Source: Ophiura sarsii
Lineage: Eukaryota > Echinodermata > Ophiuroidea > Amphilepidida > Ophiuridae
Length of the DNA: 64,000 nt
Reading direction: 5' to 3'
NCBI GenBank assembly: GCA_035610835.1
Contig: CM069448.1
Location: 33,365,652 to 33,429,651 of the forward strand
Under the pieces are notes generated by a model, which saw only the letters and a list, made by a program, of their open reading frames with translations, had not been told where the DNA came from and did not search any database. Positions 21,816 to 34,069 of this stretch are shown piece by piece (the first letter of the stretch is position 1; the number at the start of each line of letters is the position of its first letter). The translations under genes were made by a program, and so were the position numbers.

Positions 21816-23669
21816 GTGAACGTGATGCTTTTCTAACTTATAACATTATACTAAAGTTCAGAAAATGTTACCTACATTACGATTTTGATTAAGCCTAAAA
21901 TATTTGCAATGTCATCTTCTCAATATAAAGATTATTTTAATATAATTATTTCGAAGACTTTTATTCGCTTAACATTTTCCGATAAAATATAAAATAATGA
22001 AAATTGACACTATCGATCAATTTCATATTAAGCATATTAAATGACATGAGCTATTATAGTAATTACTTCAGTTTGTAACGTATTTTCTGCCCAAAGTCCA
22101 ATGATTTCTTTCATCATCAAAATCAATGAGATTTGATCCGTTTTCCATCACATCGAAATACTGTACCCTTTCATTAGAATTTTAGATCATGAATATCGGA
22201 CTTTATTTATTTGAAGTTACACACATTGTTACACTCATTGTGTAAGACATGGTGATTTCACCTTTTTTGGCAAATCTCTAGTCTGCTAATCTTGTGTTCC
22301 TTTCTATTTTAAACTGTTGTTGTATTATATGATTGTTCAAATCATTGATAATTCTTCATTTTGATTCAATTTGAAGAGTAAAAATGGATAACATAGGTGA
22401 TCCCAAGCTTTGTTCTATATGAGCTAGTTTTGAGGCTAAACCTGAGAGACTTCTAAATAGCTAATGAACTAAAACGAAGCATGGGGTCACTCGTGTGTGA
22501 TGAACTTCTTTTACCCTTCAAATTGAATTAAAGTGAAGAATTATTAATGATTTGAACAACCATAACTAATAACAGTTACAACAGAAATAAACCCAAGATT
22601 ATATTAGTAGGCAAGAGATTATGAGAATACATGTGTTTCTTTCAAAAAAGCTGTTTATAACACACAAATATTTTTGCACTTTGTCGAAAAAATGAAATCA
22701 CCATGTCTTACATAATGGAGTGTATCTTGAGTTTGATAACTCCGATATTCATGATTTGAAATTCTAATGAATAAGTACAGTATGGCAAAGATAATGGGGT
22801 CAAACCTAAAAAAATGAATGAACTTTGAGCATCGATGGGTATCATTTTGGGACAGCCTTTTATTAACAGCGGCAATGAGCTCATGAATATATAATGAGGC
22901 AAATGTCTATGAGATTTAACTGTGTAGTTTATGACATGTGTCGATTTATCTGGTTCTGTATGAAATCTGATTATCATAACATGATTATTATAACACGCAA
23001 CCAACATGAATTAATGAAGAAGAACTGTATAATGCACACATACAACATCGTTACTAGTGAATATAATCAATACTTTGTTCATAGATGATGGATTTTCTAG
23101 GATATAATCATTGCGTATGGACTTTTGGATGGTAGTGTATGTTTTAACCAGGTTAACTGTGTGACTTCCATTGGGATGGTGACAATGGGTTCACCTTACA
23201 AAACTTGTCACATTTGGCTTATTTTGCAATCGATGTCCATAATTTTTTTCTTCAGATGTAGTAAATAAGATGCGCTTTACACAAACAACATCCATTATAT
23301 AGTTCGCTGCACACATTAAAGTTAAGTCTTTTGATTCATTAACACTCTCCACGCGACAGGCTTCTGCAGACGACATTCCAAAATGTCACAAAATGTTTCA
23401 AATATTTCAAAATTATTGAATTTCATTACCACATTTGGAATTACCATGAGAATGCATTGAACAAAGTACAAAAATGTCTAGTATTGGTTCAGGAATCCTT
23501 AAGATAGGTCTTGAACGTTGGGAAAGGTTTCTGAAAAATCTGTTTTGTATGTGGTAAAAGCAATATCAGCGTGGAAAGTATATTAACCTATACCGAAAAG
23601 CGTCTGATATGAGAATTCGAATAATTATATCAACAATTCAATTTGTTAACTAATAAACATTATTCTCAG

Positions 23670-23789
23670 ATATCAACGAGTGCGATACTGAAACCAATCT
23701 GTGTCAGAACGGTGGGACATGTCAAAATACTATTGGAGCGTTTAATTGTATATGTGCGGTAGGATTCGATGGAGATACGTGCCTAAATA
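23670..23789 (+). CDS. EGF5 exon, unit 2 copy
   Basis: Same as 14412-14531 except Gly for Glu at the NGGTC position. Intact splice sites, phase 1-1. In the duplicated arrangement it follows signal exons B1 and B2 and could be exon 2 of a chimeric gene, or it could be spliced to gene 1 EGF4. Confidence 0.7.
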
Positions 23790-24516
23790 GTGAGTTTAAA
23801 ATTAATGGTGACGTACGTACCTGATCAGATGACGGAAATACCTATTTTCTTGCGAAGTCGTACTAATTTCTATAAGAAAGAACGTTCTTCCTGTATATTT
23901 CCATATTTTCAGATCCTGGACTTACATTAAATATTCCCACGCACACTCTGAATTCAACTGTTGACGACTTTTAAGTCACATATGCAACTTATCGATCTTG
24001 ATAAAAAAAGTCCATGATTTTTACCAATTATCCTATCCTATGTGATGTTACGCTGTCCACCCAATATATACATGTAATGTCATTTCTATTACTGTATAGG
24101 CCTATACATATTAGTATTCTTGTTGTATGTTTGTGTCCTTACTGTTGGAATCACCGGTCATTGCTCACTTGTGCCACTGATGCCTCTCTTAATATAATGT
24201 TTATAATTACTCTAGTAAATGACTTATGCTCTTCAATATCTATTTAGAATAGATTAGATGTACAATTTGTAAATAACCAACCGGTTGTTTTCATTGTGTT
24301 AATGAATTGTAGGCGTATGAGTTTCAGAGTTACGGACATACCCCAGTGGGAACACTGGATATATTCTGAAACAGACCCTCACTCTTCAGAAACAAAAAAC
24401 ATGCATGATAGATTGCTCCCTTTTGGTTGGACACTTTTCCAATTGCTGGTTTCACCTTTACTTGGATAGATAGATACATAGATGATTATAATGTATATAC
24501 TTGTATTTACATACAG

Positions 24517-24962
24517 ATATCAACGAGTGTGATCCTAATCCATGTGTGAATGCTGAGACATGTGAAGACGGTATCAATGCGTTCACCTGCACATGTCAAA
24601 CTCCTTACTTTGGTGACGCGTGTGATGATGAGTTACGTTTAGTAGGTGGTCAGAATGACAACGAGGGACGCGTGGAAGTGTTTCACGATGGAGTATGGGG
24701 AACTGTTTGTGACGACAGTTGGAGTGCCGCAGATGCTATGGTAGTGTGTCGGCAACTGGGCCTTGGGATTGGAGTTCCTGTTGAAAACATCCAAGCTACG
24801 GGGAGTGTTGATTTGGGATGGTTTGGAGAAGGAACGGGACCGATTTGGTTAGACGAAGTCGTCTGTGGTGGATCTGAGAGTAATGTAGGGCAATGTGCAC
24901 ATAACGGATGGGAATTGCACGACTGTGGACACTACGAAGATGCCGGTGTTATATGTGGATAA
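24517..24962 (+). CDS. EGF6-SRCR terminal exon, unit 2 copy
   Basis: The encoded protein is identical to the gene 1 terminal exon, with the same six EGF and six SRCR cysteines and TAA stop. Joined to B1 (or B2) and EGF5' it gives 651 nt, 216 residues: signal, two EGFs, SRCR. Poly(A) signals follow at 25051 and 25073. Confidence 0.8.
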
Positions 24963-25050
24963 AACGTCAACGTTTCCCCTCGTTACATACATGGCTTTTT
25001 GGCAAATGAAATGAAATATTTACAGAGTGTCCCGCTTTTCGGCTAGTTAA

Positions 25051-25078
25051 AATAAACAGTGTTGGGCTTTTGAATAAA
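25051..25078 (+). promoter_or_regulatory. Poly(A) signals after unit 2 SRCR exon
   Basis: AATAAA at 25051-25056 and 25073-25078, copies of those after gene 1. Confidence 0.6.
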
Positions 25079-25409
25079 TGTTACTCGAGCCATATTCTTC
25101 ACAACAAATTGTAACGCTGTAAATTCAAGTCAGCGGAGATACTAGCCATGTGGACTAGACATTCTAGTACCAAACAGTCGTCCCGTTTCACTAATGTAAG
25201 ATGAGTCGCAAGATTTGCAGGGGATTTTTGACTCCTTTGTCTTTCAAATGTATTATCATTCATCATTTACACATTACACATCTTCGTATTTTCACATGTT
25301 TACATTACGTATTGTTCACATATCAAAATACAATAATTCATCCAAAATGTATTTTTTTCAAAACAATCACGTCGCATGTCATAATACATTTGAAATCAAA
25401 CTTACTTAA

Positions 25410-25754
25410 AGGGACACTAAGATATGTGTTGGAGGCTGCGCCCTCAATTATGATAAACACTTCAGCCCTCTTTGTACAACAAAACGTCGTCTCAAAAATG
25501 CTGATCGAGCCGCTATCAGCATTTTTACGTCAGACAGTGTCCCCCTGCAGCACGCGTGATATGTAACGCGAAACATATTTACATAGAGGGCGTTTTTAAG
25601 AAAAGGTTCAATAAATAGCGATGGTATTGTTTTAATCAAGTTTTGCTGTGTTTTTGTGAGTAGAAACAACAATAATGGTAATTTTTAATGTTCATCTTGA
25701 GTTCTGAAGTAAATTAATTTATTTAAAAAATCTTCAACACTACTTCGTGTCCCT
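25410..25754. mobile_element. TTAA-flanked MITE (AGGGACACT..), copy 2
   Basis: Unit 2 counterpart of 16152-16496, with identical TTAA flanks and ends. Confidence 0.75.
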
Positions 25755-26023
25755 TTAATTCTGACATATTTTCACAAGATTGTGTATGTTAACATAACAT
25801 ACAAGAAATTCATATATAATAGTATATCAAATATAATTCATTAATCCATCAAAAACATCTTTTTCAAAATTGTCACATACGCCTATGAAATCACTTTTTA
25901 ATAGTATTGAGTTCGAAACACCTATGACTTTAACAATGTTTGTCCTCGTCTGCAACTCTATGACATCACCCTCTACACTAGAAATTGGGTTATCACGGGG
26001 GGGGGGGGGGGGGGGGGGGGGGG

Positions 26024-26662
26024 CGGACAAAAAGAGGAGGAAATAACGTGCAAGAAGCTTTACATCTATGTGGCTATCCCCAGTGGACCTTTGACAAAAT
26101 AAAGAAACAAATGTCAACTAAGAAGACTAAACCAAAGAGCAACCCCAAACACCAGGGGGAGAACAAAAATAATGGTTTTGTTGTCTTGCTCTATGTCAAA
26201 GGCGTCGACAGCCATGAGACTGCATTGCAACATCCGGAATCAACTTGTCCACCTAAAAGACAAACATGATCAACTCAACACCAAGCATGCTGCTACAATA
26301 TCCCGTGTAAAAAAGGGCAACTAATTGTGTTATGTCGGTGGAACGGGCAGAAAATTCGGCACTCGTTTGGAGGAGCACAAGACCTAAACTTAAGCAGAGA
26401 AATTCAGTAAGACTATTACCACCAGCCATAAAGTCTTAGCAATCTGCGATACATAAGTCGGCCATTATGGATCATGTTGTGGACACTAATCATGTGATTG
26501 GATGAAAGAGGCTGATGTCATAGGTATGGGACAAGATAGGTATAAGAAATGGATAAAAGATGCAGTGGGTATAAGAAAGAAAGGGGCACCACCATGAACC
26601 GAGGTGAAGGGCAGTGATCACCTTTAACGCGTTTTTGACGAATGTTTACTGTCTGATCAGGA
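26024..26662 (+). pseudogene. Penelope-like GIY-YIG fragment, unit 2
   Basis: Counterpart of 16765-17400, with the same stops and frameshifts. The preceding G-run is 27 bases here against 23 in unit 1. Confidence 0.75.
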
Positions 26663-28500
26663 GTCAAGAAACGAACTGGCACCTCCAAAACAGCCGCTAG
26701 CTCGCCACAATTAAACATTTGTTGAGAAAGGCAACTTTATTAGACACTTTATGATAGTTATAAAGATTCACATGACTGTTCCAATAAAGATATCCTCACT
26801 GTATACGTGAGACCATATAATTGGTAGGACACAACTTCGGGACAATCCATTGGTACCAAAACAATGTCACCGATTTAAAACCAAAACATTAAAATAGCTC
26901 GTACAACGTCATCAATCTTATTCATATCTGTCATTTTGATGTCGATTAGCGTATTTATCCTGTCAGATCGGCTCTGGTTTATACCACTTTGTGATCACGA
27001 GTAATTAAAAACAAAAGCAATGTCCAATCTTAGTTATTGAGAGATATTTTATGAACAATTTTATGAACAATTAATTGCACAAATGCATATAGAGATATTT
27101 TTAGATTTCCAACATGTGTTAACATGTAAAACAGTATGTTGTGTGAAAGTGAAACTAGATCTCCTCCAAAATAAATTAAACGCCCTGTATTAGTCGCTTT
27201 GCTACTTGGCGGAGTCATGCCAACATACGTCCCAAAGGGGACTGGGACATCAGCGCCTAACTTTAGCGTTGCTTACCCGTCACGTTGCTTACCCAGTAAT
27301 AAAACGTCCGTATTGGCTACCAAACTGCGCTTCTACACCAATAGCTTCCTTGTAGCAAGTTAACTTATAATCCCGGGCTTATAATACATGGGACTTATAA
27401 GCGCCTAACTACGATGTAAACAGCTTCAAGGCGTTGCACAGAACAGTTGCTATCATCAAACTAGAGAAAAATATTAAAAACTACAATAGGACCTATGCTG
27501 AAATATATATAATCACTATAACAATAATTTGATCAGTTCCAAACTGGCGAAGTCTCCTTACAGCAGCGAATGAATATAGAAGGACGCGGGCAAGCATGAT
27601 CATCAGATGCGTGACGCGTTCGTGCGACCAAAACCGCGTGTGTATGGCCATAATCGCGAGCGTACGCTTGGATTACTTTTGCTCGCGGAAAGATAAAAAT
27701 TGAATATTTCTCGCCAATTTAGAACTGATTAAACTATAATAAACACTAAACCTAACAAACAAAAGAATAAAATAAAATAATAATCATCTTAATAGTGGAA
27801 TAAGGCGAATTTCTTTGGAAAAGAAATTCGCCTTAACGTCATTTTAAACAATAGATTTCGTCCTAACGAACAAAAGACGGAATCAAACGCATTGTTCTCT
27901 GTCGCCTTAATGACGGTTTTAAGCGTATACAGCCAGGAAGATACAGCCGAATATAAGTTATATCTATTTAAATATGGCGATTCCGTACGTGGGTCATCAA
28001 CGACATAATTACATTGCTGTTGTTTTGTCGTTCCTTACAGAGTTTCCATAGCAATGTAATGTTGTCCTTTGTACTTTTTCTGTATGTTTTATTATGTATG
28101 AGGGTAACTCATAAAGTTCTACCTCACCTCGTTATCCATTAAATAAAATAGCCACATATCACATCTTTTCATGATCATTCATTTTACTATTGAAATTGAT
28201 CGAAGAAACTAATGAACAACGTAAGATATCTTAGAACCGGTAGAATCATTTGAAAAATTGCAAATAGCTTGAAAAAAGCTTAAAAGTTAGGTTTGACAAG
28301 ATAACTTTCAAATAAAGATTTCAATAGAAAGAAAACCGTTTTGTTTTTGTTTTTGCTGGGAGATAACGTTGAATAAGAAAATCTAGACTTAGGCAACGAA
28401 AAAATCCGACACGGATTTTATTTTTGACCTCTTAGATAGGGTTGGTTGATCGGGTGAGTTTTGTTATTGGGTGGTTGTTTTCAAAATATTTGTGAAAATT
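26663..28500. other. Non-coding intergenic stretch, unit 2
   Basis: Copy of 17401-19240, including the perfect hairpin at 27802-27834. No gene seen. Confidence 0.45.
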
Positions 28501-29104
28501 TAAGTACTTGTGCAACCATTATCTAAAATCAATATTTAAAAATACTATTTTCAAAGACGTTCAAAACATTACAAAATGTTTAAAAACGATTGTTTGGTTG
28601 AAAAAAAATAAAGATATAATTCCAAAACTATCGGTCGGTCGTGCCAAGTGTAAAGGGTTTTATCTTCGGCCACAGGTCCAGAAGAAATTACTTCAAAAGA
28701 GTGGTTTGTTCTTGACCTTCAAACACACGGTCCACGAGCGAATCAATACTTCAATTCCAACATTGTAAACTTAACTACCAACGTGACTATTAACCTTCCG
28801 TGGACGAAGACGAAGAGTTCATGGATTCAATTGTTTACTTATCCATGAAAATGTATCAAAATATCAACTCGCAGTTCAAACGAATGATAAATAAGACGAG
28901 TAGCGACAGAAACGGTTGGAACTTTTTGAACGACCCTCTGCTCACTGTTCTATCATTCATAACGCACTGCATTGGATGGTCTCTGGCGCCTAGTTGAGGG
29001 ACTGGCGGTGAACTGGATCGATTAAGAACTATAGCCAATTTGGTGTATGTAAGTAATGACTCTGGTTATCTTACAGTGGAATCTCGAACAAAACGGTAGG
29101 CAAC

Positions 29105-29189
29105 ATGCACAAAGGGAAGTTGTTTTCAACTTCAACATGTAAGTTGGTCACAAAACTGGTAAAGCTCACTTTGTTGGTCGTATTTCAAG
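29105..29189 (+). CDS. Signal-peptide exon B1, unit 2 copy
   Basis: Same protein as 19843-19927, donor GTGAGT. Downstream of it lies only the decayed gene copy, so any product would join a broken exon 2 or skip to EGF2' (33820-33930). Confidence 0.4.
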
Positions 29190-29384
29190 GTGAGTGTGCT
29201 GTTTTACCAACTAATTACATTATACTACTTTAAATTCAGAAAATGTTACCTACATTAAGATTTTGATCAAGCCTAAAATATTTGCAATGTCATCTTCTTA
29301 ATCTATAGATTATTTTAATTTATTTCGAATACTATTTTCAAAGACGTTCAAAAAATTACAAAATGTTTAAAAACGATTGTTTAA

Positions 29385-29426
<42 letters not shown>

Positions 29427-30481
29427 CTAGGTTGATTTGACCCAAATTTGGAAACACATTTTCTCAATGTTATCGTGGACTTACCGCTTAGTGTTATATA
29501 TCAAATTAAAGCTTTGGTCAAGACGTTTCAGAAAATGTGTGTTATTTTGATCTGGTTGCCATGGTTACCATGCAAGGCCTCTGATTGGCTAAACACGGGA
29601 GCAAACGTAACTAGAAAACAAAATGTTGCATATACACCATACTTGGGTAGATGATGTATCGGTTGAGTGCGCATGAAACCATGGATCCGGATTTTTTATA
29701 TGGTTGCCATGGCAACCGTGAACCGACCAATCAGGTAATTTTGCATCGTAATTCAAATTTGAAAACAGATATTAAAAATCGGGATCCATGGTTTCATAGC
29801 CCCTTGTGTGCTTAACATCTGGTCCAAATCCCATGGTTATATGAGCTTTCGTTTTTGAGTTACGTTTGCTCCCATATTGCAAGTTTGCGTGTTTTATAGT
29901 TTTGAGATATCGTGCAAAACGTATTGAAAAATATTAAAATTGGTGAGAAAAAAATAAGTTGACATTTGGGATAAAAATAAATGTTCAATTATGGAAGAGC
30001 ATGAATTTAGACACATTTTGAGCCATTTTGGGACAAAATCGCATTTATATTAGCATTTTTATTGATTTTTAAAGATAAATTGCTTAAAAATAGCCGGGTA
30101 AGAAAACTAAAGAAATACATAAGAAATTACGTTGACCTTGAAATTTTGATGATTTATGATGTGCAATTATTTAATTCAAAATTTTAATAAATAAATTCAA
30201 TCAAATGTTACAATCATTTGATCAAAAAACAATTAAAACTGAAAATGCTAAAAAACGCAGGGTGAGCGTTTTTACATACAAAAGTATACAAAACACCACC
30301 GATTTTTTGAGACACCCGAAACTTAATTTACCATAACTTCAGAACCGAAAATCCAATTTACCTCAAACAAAAAGCATTTTAAAGCAGAGACTTGGCAGTT
30401 TTCTACTGTGCTAATATCTCATTTTTTTGCGAAGCACTGAATTTTAATATCTGACCAACCTAGACCCCCCCCCCCCCCCCC
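29385..30481. mobile_element. TTAA-flanked G/C-tract element, unit 2
   Basis: Counterpart of 20123-21207 with TTAA at 29381-29384 and 30482-30485. The left G-run is 41 bases (24 in unit 1) and the right C-run 17 (20 in unit 1). Confidence 0.75.
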
Positions 30482-31004
30482 TTAATGTAAAAAATAATAA
30501 AGATCAAATTTCCAAACTATCGGTCGGTCGTACCAATTGTACAGGGTTTTACCTTCGGCCACAGGTCCAGAAGAAATTACTTCAAAAGAGTGGTTTGTTC
30601 TTGACCTTCAAGCACACGGTCCACGAGCGAAACAATGCTTCAATTCCAACATTGTAAACCTAACTATCCACGTGACTATTAACCTTCCGTGGACGAAGAC
30701 GAAGAGTTCATGGATTCAATGTTTACTACTCTATGAAAATGTATCAAATATCAACTCGCAGTTCAAACGAATGTCAAATAAGACGAGTAGCGACAGAAAC
30801 GGTTGAACCTTTTTGAACGACCCTCTGTTCACTGTTCTATCATTCATAACGCACTGCACTGGATGGTCCCTGGTGCCTACATGTAGTTAAGGAACTAATA
30901 GTGAACTTGATCGATTAAGAACTATAGCCAATTCAGTGTAAGCTTAAGTAATGAATCTGGTTATCTTATAATAATGTGGAAGCTCGATGAAAGTGGTAGG
31001 CAAC

Positions 31005-31089
31005 ATGCGCAGAGGGAACTTGTTTTCAGCTTCAACATGGAAGTCGGTCACTAAACTGGTAAAGCTCACTTTATTGATCGTATTTCAAG
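31005..31089 (+). CDS. Signal-peptide exon B2, unit 2 copy
   Basis: Same protein as 21731-21815, donor GTGAAC. It is the ancestral first exon of the decayed second gene. Confidence 0.4.
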
Positions 31090-31453
31090 GTGAACGTGAT
31101 GCTTTTCTAACTTATAACATTATACTAAAGTTCAGAAAATGTTACCTACATTACGATTTTGATTAAGCCTAAAATATTTGCAATGTCATCTTCTCAATAT
31201 AAAGATTATTTTAATATAATTATTTCGAAGACTTTTATTCGCTTAACATTTTCCGATAAAATATAAAATAATGAAAATTGACACTATCGATCAATTTCAT
31301 ATTAAGCATATTAAATGACATGAGCTATTATAGTAATTACTTCAGTTTGTAACGTATTTTCTATAGACACATATTTATTTGAACCTGTTTTTTAAATTTT
31401 ATATTTTATGACCGTACACATTTAATGATTTATAATGACCTATGTTCCAACAG

Positions 31454-31749
31454 TATTTTTCCGCATACGGCCATGTTTGTCTATTGCAAGAGAGGGCTGA
31501 TCCTACTGAAAGTGGTGAGTTGAGGTGGTCGGTGCCATTCAATGAGAGGTGCCTCTGCATTCGAGTAATACAGGTCTCTAAAATCTCTGTATTGGTTGAT
31601 AATCCCGACCAATATTGTACTACCAACAGAACAAGAGTCCCGGAATCAATGTGGTGGTTTACAGATCACCCCAAACCACTGGCATTACCGTCCAACTATA
31701 TAGATATAAGCGGAAATGGATAAACTATTGAACAGGATTGATTATTTTT
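31454..31749 (+). pseudogene. Broken exon 2 copy
   Basis: Aligns with 7961-8251 and keeps [24 protein letters not shown] and SMWWFTD. An extra T in the run at 31454-31460 and four extra bases near 31697-31705 shift the frame, and the donor reads TTT|GATAGT instead of GCT|GTAAGT. 296 nt against 291. Confidence 0.85.
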
Positions 31750-32627
31750 GATAGTTAAAATGTTACTGCTTTCGAAATCTTAGAAACTCGAAAGAATTTG
31801 AAATAATTCTAAGTAGGGTGAACATTTATTCCGATTTGAGACGATTCATATCAGTTCACTTTCATGTTTCTGGGTAGAAAATGTATTTGTGTAACTACTT
31901 ATCATATCAACATGTAAATTTTATTGATTGACTAGTGTTTTTAAAAGGCTAGTCATTTCGCCGTTACGATTGAACTTAAAGAAGATTTATACCAATATAC
32001 TAAGGTGCAATGTTGATCGGGCTGTCCTGTAATGTACATCATCCAATTAAATACACGGTTTAAAGGATACAACGTGAATGGTGTTACAGATATTTCCCTC
32101 TTGATGAAGCATTGGTCCCTCCTTCACTCCTTCTCCTCATTCCCTCTATTTCCTTTCTCCCTCCACTCCACCTCTTCCTCAATCTGCGTGTCATGGATGT
32201 ATTAAATTCATAATTCAAATATTATGCAGATGCATCAGTAACATTCATTTCATTAAGTGAACTAGTTCGTATTAACAGCACTGATACATAGCCAAGCAGG
32301 GTGCTTCAAAATGATTACAATTTTTACTTACTTGCTAGCTTAACACCTACTTACACCGTCGCTGTTATAATGTTTCTTAAGAAAAAAGCACAACAACAAC
32401 AACAAAAGTAATGGAAAGATGGATATCATACATACAGGTGGTTTCGGAAGAAGAAAAAACAGGACTCTCAATGTTTGTGTGAATGAGGGTCACTTTTAAA
32501 TTTGAGTGACAAAAAAGGGGTCTTGTCTTAACATAGCCTACGTGTACATTTGGCACATCGATATTTCAATATATCGAAAGGAAAAACATATTTCTAGAAT
32601 ATTGAATTTTAACATTGTTAATTTTAG

Positions 32628-32740
32628 ATCGCAATGAATGTGATTCTAATCATTGTTTGAATGGTGGGTGTGTGAAGATGCAATTTGATCATTTATTCGT
32701 ACATGTTCAGCTGGATACAACATGAAAACGTGTCAACATA
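32628..32740 (+). pseudogene. Broken EGF1 copy
   Basis: Aligns with 9705-9818. Acceptor and donor (CATA|GTAAGT) survive, but a base is missing in GGTGGG.TGTGTG, so the frame is lost and reaches TGA. TGT to CGT also removes a conserved cysteine codon. Confidence 0.85.
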
Positions 32741-33309
32741 GTAAGTATATCATACCTTGAGCAATTGCTCGATAAGTTATTGCTACACGGTTTATTTATA
32801 CGACCCATAAGCCTAGTGCAACCTATAAAGTCCTGGTATGAATCCACACAATTACTTGTACTTTGAGGCAAGCCTGTATGTTAAGTTAAATCGATGACTG
32901 TTTGATCCCACATAATCTGTCCGTTTTATTCTGAGAACACCGTAACTTGCTGGCCCGGTTCTGGTTTTAACTTATTCAAGTACCTGAATATACTGGCCAT
33001 CTTTTGTAGAAATTTCAGAACATTTGTTGGTGCCATTTCTGAGAAATAGAACTTTGAATATTATTATTTACTATAATAGCGCCCTCATCGGCCACATTTC
33101 CCATAGAGTCACATGTAAAATGTGTGTAAAGTAGAAAATGCCGATAATTTAAAAATGGCTCCTACAATTTTCGTGAAATTTTCACCGTATACTCGTATTC
33201 ATTAGCGCTACCTAAATCAGGTCTAACCATAACTGGGCCACTATGTAATCTTTTTTTATTCCATAATTTTAATTATAAATCGGACAGTCAAACAGCCGTG
33301 AGTCAAAGA

Positions 33310-33660
33310 TAACTGACTAACGTACGTTTTCCTGTCACAGTGCTACCTTTAAAGACCACTCGATAACTTACGTTTTCCTTGACCATTTGTTTACTTTAAA
33401 TAACACTTGATATTGTACGTTTCCCTGCCCAAGTGTTTACTTTAAAGATCACTTGATAACGTACGTTTGCCTGTTCTAGTGCTTCCATTAAAGACCATTT
33501 GATATATACGTTTGCCTGTTCCATTGTCTTCTTTGAAGATCAGTTGATAACGTACGTTTCCCTGTTCCAGTGCTTCCTATCAAGATCCCTTGTTAACGTA
33601 AGTTTGCCTGTCTTGGTGTTCCCTGTTCCAGTATTTCCCTTAAATTTCACCGGATAGACG
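33310..33660. repeat. About 52-bp minisatellite around AACGTACGTTTGCCTGTTCC
   Basis: About six or seven diverged units, each with an ACGTACGTTT.CCTG core followed by a CAGTG.TTCC.TTAAAGA-like segment. It is the expanded counterpart of 10890-11060 in gene 1. Confidence 0.75.
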
Positions 33661-33819
33661 TATCTAAATTCATCCTTTCTCCTTTAAAGATAACACACGG
33701 GATGATACATACACATTGAATGAATTTATTGACCAAAATTTCAATATAACTAACCAGAATGATTTAAACTGGGATAACCGATAGTAATATTAAATCCCAA
33801 GTCTGTTTATTTATTTCAG

Positions 33820-33930
33820 ATATCAACGAGTGTGAATCTAATCCTTGTCAGACTAATGGGACATGTATCGATGGTATCGAAGCAGTTAACTGTACATGTC
33901 AGTATGGATACGCCGGTGACATTTGTCAAC
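33820..33930 (+). CDS. Intact EGF2 copy within the decayed gene
   Basis: Acceptor TTTATTTCAG, donor CAAC|GTAAGT, 37 codons in phase 1-1. INECESNPCQTNGTC and [14 protein letters not shown]. It is the only undamaged internal exon of the second copy. It could still be spliced in by a neighbouring transcript, or simply have escaped damage. Confidence 0.6.
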
Positions 33931-34069
33931 GTAAGTTTGTAAAATAAATCTCGTGAATTTAATCCTGCTTTATATTCATAGCATTACGTCACCAGCGGTC
34001 AGTCGGACTCTTTGTTTCGGGGATCAATCAACTTCACCAATCAGTGACGGTGTACCATGACGAGCTCTA

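Larger units (their letters stand above)
12831..22088 (+). repeat. 9.26-kb tandem duplication, unit 1
   Basis: Unit 1 begins GCCCAAAGTCCAATG inside the mariner-type element and ends GTAACGTATTTTCT in an intron. Unit 2 follows directly. Corresponding features sit at an offset of 9258, rising to 9279 and then falling to 9274 because homopolymer tracts differ (G23/G27, G24/G41, C20/C17). The few other differences I saw include A to G at 14457 (unit 2 position 23715) and single-base indels near 20435 and 20617. Identity in introns is near complete. Confidence 0.95.
22089..31362 (+). repeat. 9.27-kb tandem duplication, unit 2
   Basis: Direct repeat of 12831-22088. The junction at 22088/22089 reads ATTTTCT|GCCCAAAG. 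At its right edge the sequence continues from ATTTTCT into ATAGACACAT, the intron leading to the decayed exon 2 copy. Only about one base of microhomology is visible at the junction. Confidence 0.95.

Noticed and set aside
33310..33660. Array of regulatory sites around ACGTACGT
   Set aside because: The spacing and co-varying flanks show a decaying about 52-bp minisatellite; the gene 1 intron has a shorter version. No sign of regulatory use.
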